From NCBI RefSeq assembly GCF_001045555.1, contig NZ_LFBU01000001.1, forward strand, positions 1,054,001 through 1,118,000: a stretch of DNA of 64,000 nt, read 5' to 3'. The notes under the pieces were generated by a model that was given only the letters and a program-made list of their open reading frames with translations, did no database searches and was not told the DNA's origin. Source of the DNA: Marinobacter subterrani. GTDB taxonomy: Bacteria; Pseudomonadota; Gammaproteobacteria; Pseudomonadales; Oleiphilaceae. The position numbers were made by a program, and so were the translations under genes. Shown here piece by piece: positions 47,101 through 56,101 of the stretch (position 1 is its first letter; each line of letters begins with the position of its first letter).

Positions 47101-47765
47101 CAGATTTCCCCCTTGAACAGTCTGCGGGAGAGGAGCGATGCGGAGAACAACACCAGCTTGGTGATCACGAAGTACATAACGGCCGCCACGATAAAGAACT
47201 CAAGTGTTCGGAACGACAGCGACTGCAACCTCTGGGTTGTACCGGACAACTCACTCATGCCCACAAGAATGCCCAGCGAACTCATCAGGATGGACCAGAC
47301 GAACTGGTTGGTCATCGGGTGATAAATGCGTCGGAGCATCTGCGGGAGGATGATATACCGGTAGGTCTGGAGGCTGGTCATTCCAAGGGATTTGGAAGCG
47401 CTGTACTGGGTAACGGGAATAGACTGGAATCCTCCGCGGAAGGTCTCGGTGAGGTATCCCGCGTTGATGAAGACCAGTGCGCTCAATACCGCAACATAGG
47501 GACTGAGGTGAATGCCCAGCGCCCCGAGGCCAAAATAGGCCATGTAAATCTGAAACAGTGCCGGGGTGTTCCTGGCAATCTCGACCCACACCGTTGCGAC
47601 ATAACAGAAAGGCTTGCTGTTGTTCATTTTGGCGATCGCCAACAGTATGGCGATAACAATACCCAGCAGCATGGCAAGCACCGAGACGTGCAGGGTAACA
47701 AAGGCACCATTCAGCAACTGGGGTAGCTTCTGGAACACAACGTTCCAGTGAAATTCGTAATCCAT
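47100..47765 (-). CDS. Polar amino acid ABC transporter permease (first subunit)
   Basis: The 221-residue permease starts MDYEFHWNVVFQKLPQLLNG, typical of HisQ/GlnP relatives. It has the coupling loop YSASKSLGMTSLQTYRYIILP. It follows the binding-protein gene by 150 nt and overlaps the next permease by one nucleotide, so the operon order is binding protein, permease, permease, ATPase. Confidence 0.9.
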   Translation of the reverse strand: MDYEFHWNVVFQKLPQLLNGAFVTLHVSVLAMLLGIVIAILLAIAKMNNSKPFCYVATVWVEIARNTPALFQIYMAYFGLGALGIHLSPYVAVLSALVFINAGYLTETFRGGFQSIPVTQYSASKSLGMTSLQTYRYIILPQMLRRIYHPMTNQFVWSILMSSLGILVGMSELSGTTQRLQSLSFRTLEFFIVAAVMYFVITKLVLFSASLLSRRLFKGEI

Positions 47766-47915
47766 ACCTTGACCATTTTATGAATGGAAGGAAACTCCAC
47801 TACTCCATCGGCGGGCGCAGTGATCAGAATTTACAGCCAGGACACATGCGGGATTGCCCCACGCCTGGAAATCGGGCCAGGGCGACCACCGTTCCGACAG
47901 CCGCCCGTCCACCGT

Positions 47916-48734
47916 TTACTTGTTGGCTCTCAGTGTCTCGATGAGCTCGGCCGGCACATCGCCACCAAAGTGTTTGTTATAGGCTTCGTTCATGTTGCCA
48001 TCGCGAATCTGGTGCACCAGGAACAGGTTCAGGTAGTTGATCCAGGCGAGTTCATCTCTCTTGGCAATGATTCCCACAACGTCATCATAGTTGGGCACAA
48101 AGGGGCCTGCCTCGAAATCCTTGAATTCCTTGCTTCGGAGCTTTGTCGCAATATTCGCGTTGGTTGAAATGATGGCATCGACCTTGCCCTGATAAAGTCC
48201 CAGGAAGCCATCGTTCTCAGAGGCAAAAGAGGTGTAGTTGTCCCGACCCCAGCCCATTTTATCGGCGTAGGCCAGATATTCGGTTTCGTAGGTGGTACCG
48301 AGAGCGGCGCCGACCTTCAGGTTTTTCAGGTCATCGAAGGAGTCGATATTCTTGTCTTCGCGGGCAATGACCTGGAACTTGAACACAAAGTACGGATAAG
48401 TGAAACCAACTGTCTTGGCACGTTCCAGGGTGTCGGAAGTAGAACCGATAACCACATCGGTCTTGCCGGAGATCAGGGACGGAATGCGATCACCCCAGGT
48501 GAGGTTGACAACATTGACGTCTACGCCGAGAACCTCGGCAAGGTCTTTGCAGTAGTCAACATCGAAACCGGCCGGTTCGTTATTTTCATCAAAGTACCCC
48601 ATGGGGGGGAAGTCCAGAACGACACCGCAGTTCAGCGTGCCTCGTTGGATGACGGTATCAAGTTGATCGGCGTTTGCGTTCACGGACGTGAGCGTCGCAC
48701 AGGCAAGTACCAGCGTTGCAAGTTTACGAATCAT
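47916..48734 (-). CDS. Amino acid ABC transporter substrate-binding protein (family 3)
   Basis: The 272-residue precursor has a signal peptide cut after about residue 22 (SVNANA) and the family 3 fold: QRGTLNCGVVLDFPPMGYFD, AGFDVDYCKDLAEVLGV, DVVIGSTSDTLERAK and LKVGAALGTTYETEYL. I chose the ATG at 48734 rather than the GTG at 48746. It is the first gene of the second ABC importer. The upstream DNA holds an imperfect repeat GTATGTGC(48800)...GCATAC(48818) that might be an operator. Confidence 0.9.
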   Translation of the reverse strand: MIRKLATLVLACATLTSVNANADQLDTVIQRGTLNCGVVLDFPPMGYFDENNEPAGFDVDYCKDLAEVLGVDVNVVNLTWGDRIPSLISGKTDVVIGSTSDTLERAKTVGFTYPYFVFKFQVIAREDKNIDSFDDLKNLKVGAALGTTYETEYLAYADKMGWGRDNYTSFASENDGFLGLYQGKVDAIISTNANIATKLRSKEFKDFEAGPFVPNYDDVVGIIAKRDELAWINYLNLFLVHQIRDGNMNEAYNKHFGGDVPAELIETLRANK

Positions 48735-49052
48735 AGTTATTCTCACTTGTTCTTTCGTGGGCCTTTATTTGAGTTATCAATATGCTTACACACCACGCAG
48801 TATGTGCAAAAAGCATACGTATAAAATACTACCGTAGATTTTTTAGTGAAAATTCTTGAAGTTTGCCTTTCAGTAGGTAAATTTCCTAAATTATCGAAAT
48901 TTAACCGGGCTTTATAAGTTGAAAACTCCAGATGCCGGTCAGATGTTCAAGAAAAGACCTCTCATTGCTGGGATAACCAGCTAATTTAATAGTCTTTTTT
49001 ACCTCCACCTCGTAAAAGGCTAATTCATTACGGTTCCCGGGCTTCAGACGCA

Positions 49053-49082
49053 ACAAACCCCCGCCGGTGAGCGAGGGTTTGT
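49053..49082 (-). terminator. Distal hairpin downstream of putP
   Basis: ACAAACCC (49053-49060) pairs with GGGTTTGT (49075-49082). On the minus strand the right half reads GGGTTTGT, so it ends in a short T-stretch. It lies about 65 nt past the putP stop codon. Confidence 0.5.
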
Positions 49083-49092
49083 CAGCTATCAA

Positions 49093-49116
49093 CCAGGGCT
49101 CCTACTGGAGCCCTGG
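49093..49116 (-). terminator. Proximal hairpin downstream of putP
   Basis: CCAGGGCTCC (49093-49102) pairs perfectly with GGAGCCCTGG (49107-49116) around TACT, followed on the minus strand by TTGAT. It lies 30 nt past the putP stop codon. The T-run is poor, so the two hairpins may act together. Confidence 0.6.
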
Positions 49117-49145
49117 GACTTTTCAGGCCTTATGAAGCCATTACC

Positions 49146-50636
49146 CTAGCGGGTGATGTGCTGGTACTCGCCGGCATCAGACGTCGCCAGGCTCACTACC
49201 ATGATGGCAATCCAGGAAGCAATGAAGCCTGGAATGATTTCATACACGCCCGGGCCACCCATGAACTCGGAACTCCAGCCCATTGAAATCCAGACGATGA
49301 CGGTGAGAGCACCCACAACCATGCCCGCGATGGCGCCGGCACCATTGGCACGCGGCCACATCAGCGAAAGAATGATCAGCGGGCCGAATGCCGCACCAAA
49401 GCCCGCCCAGGCGTTACTGACCAGACCCAGAACCTTGGAGGTCGGATCGGAAGCAATCACGGCGGCAACCAGACCTACCAGTACCACACACACCCGACCG
49501 ATATTGACACATTCACGATCTGAGGCTTCCTTGCGAAGGAAGAGACGATAGAAATCTTCGGTGAGTGACGACGAGGACACCAGCAACTGACTGGAGATAG
49601 TGCTCATGACCGCTGCCAGCAAGGCCGCATAGAGGAAGCCGGTGATCAGCGGATGGAACAGCAACTCGGAGAGAATGATGAAGATGGTTTCCGGATCCTC
49701 AACGTTCAGGCCGTTACGCACCGCGTAAGCGCGGCCGAAAATGCCCAGGGCGATAGCGCCAATCAGGGAAATACCCATCCAGCCCATACCGATATTCCGG
49801 GCAACAGGAACGTCTTTCAGGGTTCGGATAGCCATGAACCGAACGATAATATGTGGTTGGCCAAAGTAGCCAAGGCCCCAGGTAACCGCGGACAACCAAC
49901 CGATAAAGGTGAGTCCCTCGGTCCAGGACAACAACGTGGGATCCACTTCATTGAGTGTCTGAGTGGCCTGGGCATAGCCACCGCCACCCTCGCCAAACAG
50001 CACTACAAGAGGCATGATCACCAACGCAATCATCATGATGCAGCCCTGAACAAAATCGGTCATGCTCACGGCCAGAAACCCACCGACAACGGTGTACGCC
50101 AGAACCACGCCCAGTGTGATCACCACACCCGCCCCGTAGTCACTAAGGCCGCCGAAATTGAAAAGGCCGGCAAATGCACTCTCAAACAGCTTGCCGCCGG
50201 CAACCAGACCGGACGCGGTATAGACGGCGAAAAAGATAACGATGACGATCGCGGATACGGTCCTCAGAGACAATGCCTGGGTCGGGAAGCGATTTGCCAG
50301 GAAAGAAGGGATGGTAATGGCGTTGCCGTAATGCACCGTTTGTTCCCGGAGCCTGGGAGCAACGAGCACCCAGTTGAAAAAGGCACCCACGAACAGGCCG
50401 ATACCAATCCAGGCGGAAGCCAGACCGGAAACGTACAGCGCCCCCGGGAGGCCCAGAAGCAACCATCCACTCATGTCCGAAGCGCCCGCAGAGAGGGCTG
50501 CCACTTTTGGACTGAGAGCTCGCCCGCCCAGCATATAGTCTTCAGACGACGAGGTAGATCTGCGCATTGCAAAGATGCCGATGGCAATCATGAGCGCAAA
50601 ATATAGAAACAGACTGATCCAAACACCAATAGCCAT
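49146..50636 (-). CDS. putP: Sodium/proline symporter
   Basis: PutP imports proline with Na+ as nutrient or osmoprotectant. The 496-residue protein has about 13 helices of the SSS family. It starts with the first helix and then YMLGGRALSPKVAALSAGASDMSGW, which carries the Asp and Ser/Gly positions of the sodium site (text split at YMLGGRALS and KVAALSAGASDMSGWLL). Later segments are AYTVVGGFLAVSMTDFVQG and ISSQLLVSSSSLTEDFY. GGAGGAG precedes the ATG. An AraC-type regulator gene lies upstream on the same strand. Confidence 0.95.
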   Translation of the reverse strand: MAIGVWISLFLYFALMIAIGIFAMRRSTSSSEDYMLGGRALSPKVAALSAGASDMSGWLLLGLPGALYVSGLASAWIGIGLFVGAFFNWVLVAPRLREQTVHYGNAITIPSFLANRFPTQALSLRTVSAIVIVIFFAVYTASGLVAGGKLFESAFAGLFNFGGLSDYGAGVVITLGVVLAYTVVGGFLAVSMTDFVQGCIMMIALVIMPLVVLFGEGGGGYAQATQTLNEVDPTLLSWTEGLTFIGWLSAVTWGLGYFGQPHIIVRFMAIRTLKDVPVARNIGMGWMGISLIGAIALGIFGRAYAVRNGLNVEDPETIFIILSELLFHPLITGFLYAALLAAVMSTISSQLLVSSSSLTEDFYRLFLRKEASDRECVNIGRVCVVLVGLVAAVIASDPTSKVLGLVSNAWAGFGAAFGPLIILSLMWPRANGAGAIAGMVVGALTVIVWISMGWSSEFMGGPGVYEIIPGFIASWIAIMVVSLATSDAGEYQHITR

Positions 50637-50875
50637 AAGGCTCCTCCGGTTTAATGAGTCGGATTAGATCCGCTCGCGATGCACAAAGCCGGTCTTTCGC
50701 CAGCTCGTTGTGCCGTTCTTCTTGTCTCCCCCGAAATCCGGCCTGACTGAAGCAAGCCAACCCGCTGTGCAGCCACTCCCTGACTATAGTTGACCACTCA
50801 ACGATTTCGACAGCGCCCGTGCCAGGCGGGCCCGAGACGCCATACGTTAGTATTACTACGGACCTCAGGCTTACG

Positions 50876-50906
50876 AAATCCTACGATTCTTTTACAGAAT
50901 CCTACG
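50876..50906. promoter_or_regulatory. 21-bp-spaced direct repeats upstream of putP
   Basis: AATCCTACG occurs at 50877-50885 and again at 50898-50906, exactly 21 bp apart, two helical turns. AraC-family activators bind such tandem half-sites. The pair lies between the AraC-type gene and putP, about 245 nt before putP, so it may be the operator for proline-responsive control. Confidence 0.45.
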
Positions 50907-50930
50907 GTACTGCCGCAAACCCCGATCAAT

Positions 50931-51710
50931 TCAGGCCACAGCCGCCCGGACTTGAAGCCTGGAGGGTGTCGTGCCCTTGTACTTCCGCAACGCGTTGGTC
51001 AATGCACTCTGGGAAGAAAAGCCGGTGCGATAGCTGATTTCAGAGACTGAGAGGCTGGTCGAGGCAAGCAATTCGGCGGCCCGATCCAGGCGGGTCCTCA
51101 GCAGAAACTGATGAGGCGTTATACCAGCGGCTTCCCTGAAGACCTCGTGGAACCGGCTGACGCTCAGGCATGCTTCACCGGCCATATCCTCAACGGTAAT
51201 TTTTCGGTGCAGATTGCTGAAGATATAGCGTCTGATCGCTTCAGGACTGACGCTGTAACGATTTGAAGTTTCTGCTTTGCGGTCCGTCATCCGGTCCGCC
51301 ATGCAGTACAGGATGCTTGCAGCCAGATGCTGCTGAAGCGTGTGATTATCGGGTGCGCGATCAAACTCGCCCGCAGCAAACTGGACAAGCCCCTGCAAGC
51401 GATTGTCCATCTGCAGGGTCCGGGGCCTCTCGAAAATTCGCATCATGCGCTCGTAGTCGGCGTGCGCGGGGGTATTGAATGCGGGCGTCAAAGGGTCGAG
51501 ATTAATGACCAGAACATGATTTTTATCATCGCCACAATAATCATGGCTGGCTTCCGTTGGAACGAAACAGGCCTTCCAGGTGTCGAGCCAGGACCCGGTC
51601 CCGTCGACGCTCAGTTCAGCTTCTCCACGCACTCCAACAACAATCTGATGGTGTTCATGCTTGTGCTGATGAGCCGCCGTTGGAAGCTTCAGAAGTTTCG
51701 ATTGGAGCAT
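50931..51710 (-). CDS. AraC-family transcriptional regulator, possible proline regulator
   Basis: The 259-residue protein has an N-terminal cupin-like sensor (HQHKHEHHQIVVGVRGEAEL, about residues 14-35, rich in His) and a C-terminal pair of helix-turn-helices (about 155-255: ITVEDMAGEACLSVSRFHEV and LSVSEISYRTGFSSQSALTN). It lies upstream of putP on the same strand. In Pseudomonas an AraC-type activator (PruR) controls proline use, so a similar job is likely, but this is inference from context. The ribosome site before the ATG is weak. Confidence 0.85.
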   Translation of the reverse strand: MLQSKLLKLPTAAHQHKHEHHQIVVGVRGEAELSVDGTGSWLDTWKACFVPTEASHDYCGDDKNHVLVINLDPLTPAFNTPAHADYERMMRIFERPRTLQMDNRLQGLVQFAAGEFDRAPDNHTLQQHLAASILYCMADRMTDRKAETSNRYSVSPEAIRRYIFSNLHRKITVEDMAGEACLSVSRFHEVFREAAGITPHQFLLRTRLDRAAELLASTSLSVSEISYRTGFSSQSALTNALRKYKGTTPSRLQVRAAVA

Positions 51711-51810
51711 TAATACTGCCGACTTTTAATTGAGAATGTACATCAAGTAAAGCAGATCATTACAAAAACTGCACGAATGCGGGAGGAATCGTGGCGAATC
51801 ACGGCGAAAT

Positions 51811-52452
51811 TCAGAGCGATGCTGACATCTTGAACAGGCGTGCCAGCACTCGACTGACACCATCGGATACCTCTTCCAGCGAGCGCGCCGCATCAATCAC
51901 ATGATACCGGGAAGGCAGCGCCGCCGCCCTTGCCAGATAGACGTCCCGGATTCGTTGGAAAAATTCGAGATCTTCCTGCTCGAAACGGTCCAGCTCACCC
52001 CGCTTTTGCGCTCTGGCCATTCCCGTTGCAACCGGCGCATCGAGAAGAATAACGTGGTCTGGCCGTACCTCACCCTGAACCAGGGTTTCCAGAAGGGCAA
52101 TCCGTTGAGCCGAGACGCCCCGGCCCCCGCCCTGATAAGCAAAGGTCGCGTCGGTAAAGCGGTCACACAACACCCATTTGCCTGCATTCAGAGCCGGCAG
52201 AATGCGGTTGTACAGGTGCTGCGCCCGCGCTGCAAACATCAGGAGAAGCTCTGTGGTTTCGTGTACCGGCTCCTCCCTGGGCGACAGCAACAGCTCGCGA
52301 ATGGCCTCTGCCATGGGCGTCCCGCCGGGTTCCCTTGTGACAATGAAATCGACACCCAAACCCTCGAGGGTTCTCGCCGCATTGGCGAGTTGCGTCGACT
52401 TACCAACCCCCTCGGTGCCCTCAAAGGTAATGAATTGCCCCTGGCGGCTCAT
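51811..52452 (-). CDS. tmk: Thymidylate kinase
   Basis: Tmk phosphorylates dTMP to dTDP. The 213-residue protein has the P-loop FEGTEGVGKSTQLANA, the DRX-type motif WVLCDRFTDATFAYQGGGR, and REPGGTPMAEAIRELLL. Its ATG overlaps the mltG stop as ATGA, so it ends the cluster that begins with yceD. Confidence 0.95.
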   Translation of the reverse strand: MSRQGQFITFEGTEGVGKSTQLANAARTLEGLGVDFIVTREPGGTPMAEAIRELLLSPREEPVHETTELLLMFAARAQHLYNRILPALNAGKWVLCDRFTDATFAYQGGGRGVSAQRIALLETLVQGEVRPDHVILLDAPVATGMARAQKRGELDRFEQEDLEFFQRIRDVYLARAAALPSRYHVIDAARSLEEVSDGVSRVLARLFKMSASL

Positions 52453-53519
52453 TCTGCGCCCTCGCCATTGCTCGGTGAGGCCTCTTCCGGAGCCGGAGAC
52501 GACCGGTAATCGTTGCGACGGTTCAGCTGAAACTCCCGCACCGCCTTCTGGTGTTCGTCGAGCGTGCTGGAAAACTTGTGCGAACCATCCCCCCGGGCCA
52601 CGAAATAGAGCGCATTGCCATTATCCGGGTGCAGCGCTGCATGTATCGAATCTCGGCCCGGCAAAGCAATCGGCGTGGGTGGCAGGCCATCAATCCGGTA
52701 GGTGTTATAGGGCGTGTGGGTAAGAAGATCTTTCCGGCTGATGCCGCCGTCGTAACTCTCCCCCATTCCGTAAATAACGGTAGGGTCGGTCTGTAGCCGC
52801 ATACCCTTCTCCAAACGGCGAACAAACACACCCGCCACCTGGTCCCGTTCACCCGGCGCCCCGGTTTCCCGTTCCACGATAGACGCCATGATCAGAGCTT
52901 CGTAGGGGGTATCGTATGGCAACCCCTCTTCCCGCTCTTGCCACTCCTCCGCCAAAACAGCCTCCATCTTGCCGAAGGCACGCTTCAGAACGTCCAGGTC
53001 AGTGTCATTGCTGGTAAAGGCATAGGTGTCGGGAAAGAATCGTCCCTCGGGATGTTGTCCTTCCGCGCCGACGGCGGCCATGATCTGCTCACCAGACCAC
53101 TTCCCGGTAACTTGCCCTAACCGCTCAGCCCGGGCCAGCGCTGCTCGCATGTCACGAAAGGTCCAGCCTTCAATAAACTGCACGTACCAATGCTTGATTT
53201 CACCGGACACCATCAGGTCAACCATGGTTTTCGGGCTCATGCCGTCGAGAAACTCATAGTCACCCGCCTTGATTCGAGCCTGCGCCGGGAAGAGGCGGCC
53301 GTATAACTGGAGCCACAGGCTCTGCCCGACCAGCCCCCGTGCTTCCATTTTTTCAGCCACCGCTGTATAGGTCGCCCCCTGGGGAACGTTGAAAAGCATC
53401 GGTTCTTCGAGAACCACTGGTCTTTCCAGGCTCTGCAGCCCTTGCCAGACCCACAGCCCGGTGCCGGCCGATGCCAGCACAGCGACACAAAAACCCGCAA
53501 GCAATAACTTCTTGAGCAA
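52449..53519 (-). CDS. mltG: Endolytic murein transglycosylase MltG
   Basis: MltG cleaves nascent glycan strands and is thought to end their synthesis. The 356-residue protein has one N-terminal transmembrane helix (about 4-26), a LysM-like region (LMFNVPQGATYTAVAEKME, written in the precursor as MLFNVPQGATY), EGWTFRDMRAAL, and the catalytic region ASIVERETGAPGERDQVAGV with the acid Glu, followed by RLQTDPTVIYG. The C-terminal tail is Ser/Pro/Glu-rich. It lies 5 nt after pabC. Confidence 0.94.
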   Translation of the reverse strand: MLKKLLLAGFCVAVLASAGTGLWVWQGLQSLERPVVLEEPMLFNVPQGATYTAVAEKMEARGLVGQSLWLQLYGRLFPAQARIKAGDYEFLDGMSPKTMVDLMVSGEIKHWYVQFIEGWTFRDMRAALARAERLGQVTGKWSGEQIMAAVGAEGQHPEGRFFPDTYAFTSNDTDLDVLKRAFGKMEAVLAEEWQEREEGLPYDTPYEALIMASIVERETGAPGERDQVAGVFVRRLEKGMRLQTDPTVIYGMGESYDGGISRKDLLTHTPYNTYRIDGLPPTPIALPGRDSIHAALHPDNGNALYFVARGDGSHKFSSTLDEHQKAVREFQLNRRNDYRSSPAPEEASPSNGEGAE

Positions 53520-53524
53520 ACGAT

Positions 53525-54349
53525 TTATTCCAGTAGTTCGAGAGGATTGAAGATTGTCGCAAGTACGCCATCGACAGGCAAATCATGGCCAGCGATAGTG
53601 CGAACCGGGACAATACCGAGCACACTGTTGAGAAGGAACAAACCCTGGCATTCCGAACCCAGTACATCCGGGACCGTCAGTGGCCGCTCAAACACCGCCT
53701 GGCCGCTTTGCCGCAAACGCTCCAGCAGCCATTGCCGGAGTACTCCAGCAACCGCCAGACAGGCCGACGGCGGCGTAATCCAGGTATCATTTTTCCGAAG
53801 CAGAAGATTGGTTCGGGTGCCCTCCACCAGGTTACCGTCGCTGTCCGACATGATGACCTCAAACAGAGCGCTGCCGAGCTCAGCCGCTGCCATTACCTGC
53901 TCAAGCCGGCTCAGGGACTTGATGCCGGCGAGCAGCGGATTGACGGTCAGCGGCACTCGGGAGAAGTCGACCATGACGCCAGAGGCATCGGCCGCGGGGG
54001 GCATTGGCGAGGCAGACACAAGCAGGTTCGGGGCCATGCCTGGGTCCGGTCGGTAACCACGCCCCCCCGCACCACGGGTCAGGGTAAGCTTCAGAACCCA
54101 GTCCTGATCGTTGAACCTTTCGGCAAACCGCTGCCCGGCCTGGGTACAGACGGTGGCGAGTTCCTGGCGCGAGACCTTGATACCCAGTCGCCTGGCATCC
54201 CGAACCATACGCTCCAGGTGCCGGGAAAGCAGCACACCTTTTTGCCCGGCCATACGGATGGTTTCGAACAGGCCATCCCCATAAGCCAGCCCACGGTCAT
54301 CCGCCGGCAGGCCGCCCGCCTCTGCCCAGAACAGGCGAAGAGCCACCAT
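53525..54349 (-). CDS. pabC: Aminodeoxychorismate lyase
   Basis: PabC makes 4-aminobenzoate and pyruvate from aminodeoxychorismate for folate synthesis, using PLP. The 274-residue protein is a class IV aminotransferase fold with GLAYGDGLFETIR near the N-terminus, the PLP lysine in LAGIKSLSRLEQV, the E-x8-N region EGTRTNLLL, and the usual LFLLNSVLGIVPV end. It lies 2 nt after fabF, as in many gammaproteobacteria. Confidence 0.93.
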   Translation of the reverse strand: MVALRLFWAEAGGLPADDRGLAYGDGLFETIRMAGQKGVLLSRHLERMVRDARRLGIKVSRQELATVCTQAGQRFAERFNDQDWVLKLTLTRGAGGRGYRPDPGMAPNLLVSASPMPPAADASGVMVDFSRVPLTVNPLLAGIKSLSRLEQVMAAAELGSALFEVIMSDSDGNLVEGTRTNLLLRKNDTWITPPSACLAVAGVLRQWLLERLRQSGQAVFERPLTVPDVLGSECQGLFLLNSVLGIVPVRTIAGHDLPVDGVLATIFNPLELLE

Positions 54350-54351
54350 AA

Positions 54352-55599
54352 TCAGCCTTCGTAACGACGGAAAATCAGGGTGCCATTAGTACCGCCGAAC
54401 CCGAACGAGTTGGACAAGGCCACCCGCACATCCGCCTTCCGACTATTATGGGCCACGAAATCAAGGTCGCACCCGTCGTCGGGGTTGTCCAGATTGATGG
54501 TCGGAGGCAACAAGCCATCGCGGATCGCCAACACCGAAAATATCGCTTCGACAGCGCCGGCCGCCCCAAGCAGGTGCCCTGTCATGGACTTTGTACTGCT
54601 CATGGCGAGCTTTTCGGCATGACCTTCAAATACCCGCCGGACCGCCGCCACTTCGGCCACATCTCCTACCTGGGTGGACGTGCCGTGGGCGTTGATATAG
54701 TCAACTTCATCAGGCTTCAGGCCGGCATCCCGGATCGCATTCACCATGGAACGGGCGGCGCCTTCGCCGGTCTCCGGCGGCGCGGTGATGTGGTGGGCGT
54801 CATCGCTCATGCCAAAGCCAACAACCTCACCGTAAATCGTGGCACCTCGGCGCTTCGCATGGTCCAGTTCTTCAAGCACTACCACACCCGCGCCATCACT
54901 CAGCACAAAGCCGTCCCGGTCCCTGTCCCACGGTCGACTTGCTTTGGTCGGCTCGTCGTTGCGGGTCGACAGTGCCCTGGCGGCAGAAAATGCCGCCATT
55001 CCGGTACGGGTTGTTGCCATTTCCGAACCACCCGCCAGCATCACATCGGCATCACCGTAGGCGATGGTACGGGCCGCATAACCAATGTTGTGAGTACCAG
55101 TGGTGCAGGCCGTCACAATCGCAATATTGGGGCCACGATAGCCAAAGCGGATAGCCGCATTACCGGAAATCATGTTGATCACGGAAGCCGGAACAAAAAA
55201 CGGTGAGACTTTACGGGGCCCCGACTTGTCCATCGTAAGGACGCTTTTCTCGATGTACTCGAGCCCCCCGATCCCGGAGCCGATTGCGATACCGACCCGC
55301 TCACGGTCCAGCGCATCAAAAGCCTCAATACCGCTGTCATCCACCGCCTGCTGTGCAGCAATCAGGCCGTAGTGAATGAAGGCATCAAGCTTTCGCGCAT
55401 CCTTGGCGGAGAGGTATGGCTCCATATCCAGATCCCGAATTGCGCCGCCGATCCGGGTGTTGTAGCCGGACGCGTCAAAACGGTCGATCATTCCAATCCC
55501 GCTGCGCCCTGCCTGAACCCCTTCCCAGGATGACGCCACGTCATTACCCAATGGAGACAGCATGCCCATACCTGTGATGACAACTCGCCGTTTAGCCAT
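54352..55599 (-). CDS. fabF: Beta-ketoacyl-ACP synthase II
   Basis: FabF elongates acyl chains on ACP and is needed for normal unsaturated fatty acids. I chose the ATG at 55599 (MAKRRVVITGMG), which gives 415 residues. A GTG at 55611 would add four. The catalytic triad is Cys165 in VTACTTGTH, His in NAHGTSTQVGD (about 304), and His in KSMTGHLLGAAGA (about 341). It follows acpP after a terminator-like attenuator. Confidence 0.96.
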   Translation of the reverse strand: MAKRRVVITGMGMLSPLGNDVASSWEGVQAGRSGIGMIDRFDASGYNTRIGGAIRDLDMEPYLSAKDARKLDAFIHYGLIAAQQAVDDSGIEAFDALDRERVGIAIGSGIGGLEYIEKSVLTMDKSGPRKVSPFFVPASVINMISGNAAIRFGYRGPNIAIVTACTTGTHNIGYAARTIAYGDADVMLAGGSEMATTRTGMAAFSAARALSTRNDEPTKASRPWDRDRDGFVLSDGAGVVVLEELDHAKRRGATIYGEVVGFGMSDDAHHITAPPETGEGAARSMVNAIRDAGLKPDEVDYINAHGTSTQVGDVAEVAAVRRVFEGHAEKLAMSSTKSMTGHLLGAAGAVEAIFSVLAIRDGLLPPTINLDNPDDGCDLDFVAHNSRKADVRVALSNSFGFGGTNGTLIFRRYEG

Positions 55600-55664
55600 A
55601 AGCCCTTGCACCTGATCTTATGCGTGTAAATCCGAAGGCCGATTTAACCTTATTTGCAACCAAT

Positions 55665-55704
55665 AAAAAAGCCGCCCCCCAGTATTTCAGAAGGACGGCT
55701 TTTT
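55665..55704 (-). terminator. Attenuator between acpP and fabF
   Basis: AAAAAGCCG (55666-55674) pairs with CGGCTTTTT (55696-55704) around a 21-nt loop, with A and T tracts on both sides. On the minus strand it lies 26 nt after acpP. It probably lets acpP be made in large excess over fabF. Confidence 0.85.
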
Positions 55705-55729
55705 GCCTGGCTTACTTAAATGCAGAGTA

Positions 55730-55963
55730 TCAGGTGTGCGCGACGATGTAGTCGATCGCGTCCTGAACACTTGCCAGCTTCTCGGCTTCCTCGTCAGGAA
55801 TCTCGGTTTCGAATTCCTCTTCAAGTGCCATAACCAGCTCAACGGTGTCCAGTGAGTCAGCGCCAAGATCCTCTACAAAAGAAGATGAGTTCTGAACTTC
55901 GGACTCTTTAACGCCCAACTGTTCACAAACGATCTTCTTCACGCGCTCTTCAACTGTACTCAT
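55730..55963 (-). CDS. acpP: Acyl carrier protein
   Basis: AcpP carries growing acyl chains on a phosphopantetheine arm. The 77-residue acidic protein has the attachment Ser37 in [10 protein letters not shown] and ends [10 protein letters not shown]. It is flanked by several hairpins on the fabG side and an attenuator on the fabF side, a layout that fits a strongly expressed gene inside an operon. Confidence 0.97.
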   Translation of the reverse strand: MSTVEERVKKIVCEQLGVKESEVQNSSSFVEDLGADSLDTVELVMALEEEFETEIPDEEAEKLASVQDAIDYIVAHT

Positions 55964-56027
55964 AATGTCCTCACTATTTGTGTGTCAACCAAGCAACTCA
56001 GATGCTGCCAGTTTAGTTTAAACCCTA

Positions 56028-56101
56028 CCTGCAAACAAGCAGGGATTCTGTCAAACATGTTGTGCGACAAGGAGTTGCGCACAAGCTCCGGAACGGAGCT
56101 T
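56028..56101 (-). other. Three consecutive hairpins between fabG and acpP
   Basis: CCTGC/GCAGG at 56028-56043, TTGTGCG-(a)-CAA/TTG-CGCACAA at 56060-56084, and AAGCTCCG/CGGAGCTT at 56083-56101, the last overlapping the fabG stop codon. None has a T-run. They could mark mRNA processing that protects the acpP message, or attenuation. The gap also holds TTGACA on the minus strand but without a good -10. Confidence 0.5.

Larger units (their letters stand above)
48735..49145. other. 411-nt gene-free gap with two hairpins
   Basis: The part next to the binding-protein gene is AT-rich and probably holds its promoter, but I see no firm -35/-10 pair. The part next to putP holds two hairpins described separately. 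A 63-codon frame at 48901-49092 runs through the hairpins and is not credible. Confidence 0.6.

Noticed and set aside
48901..49092. 63-codon minus-strand frame after putP
   Set aside because: Its first half is made of the terminator hairpin and it lacks a ribosome site.
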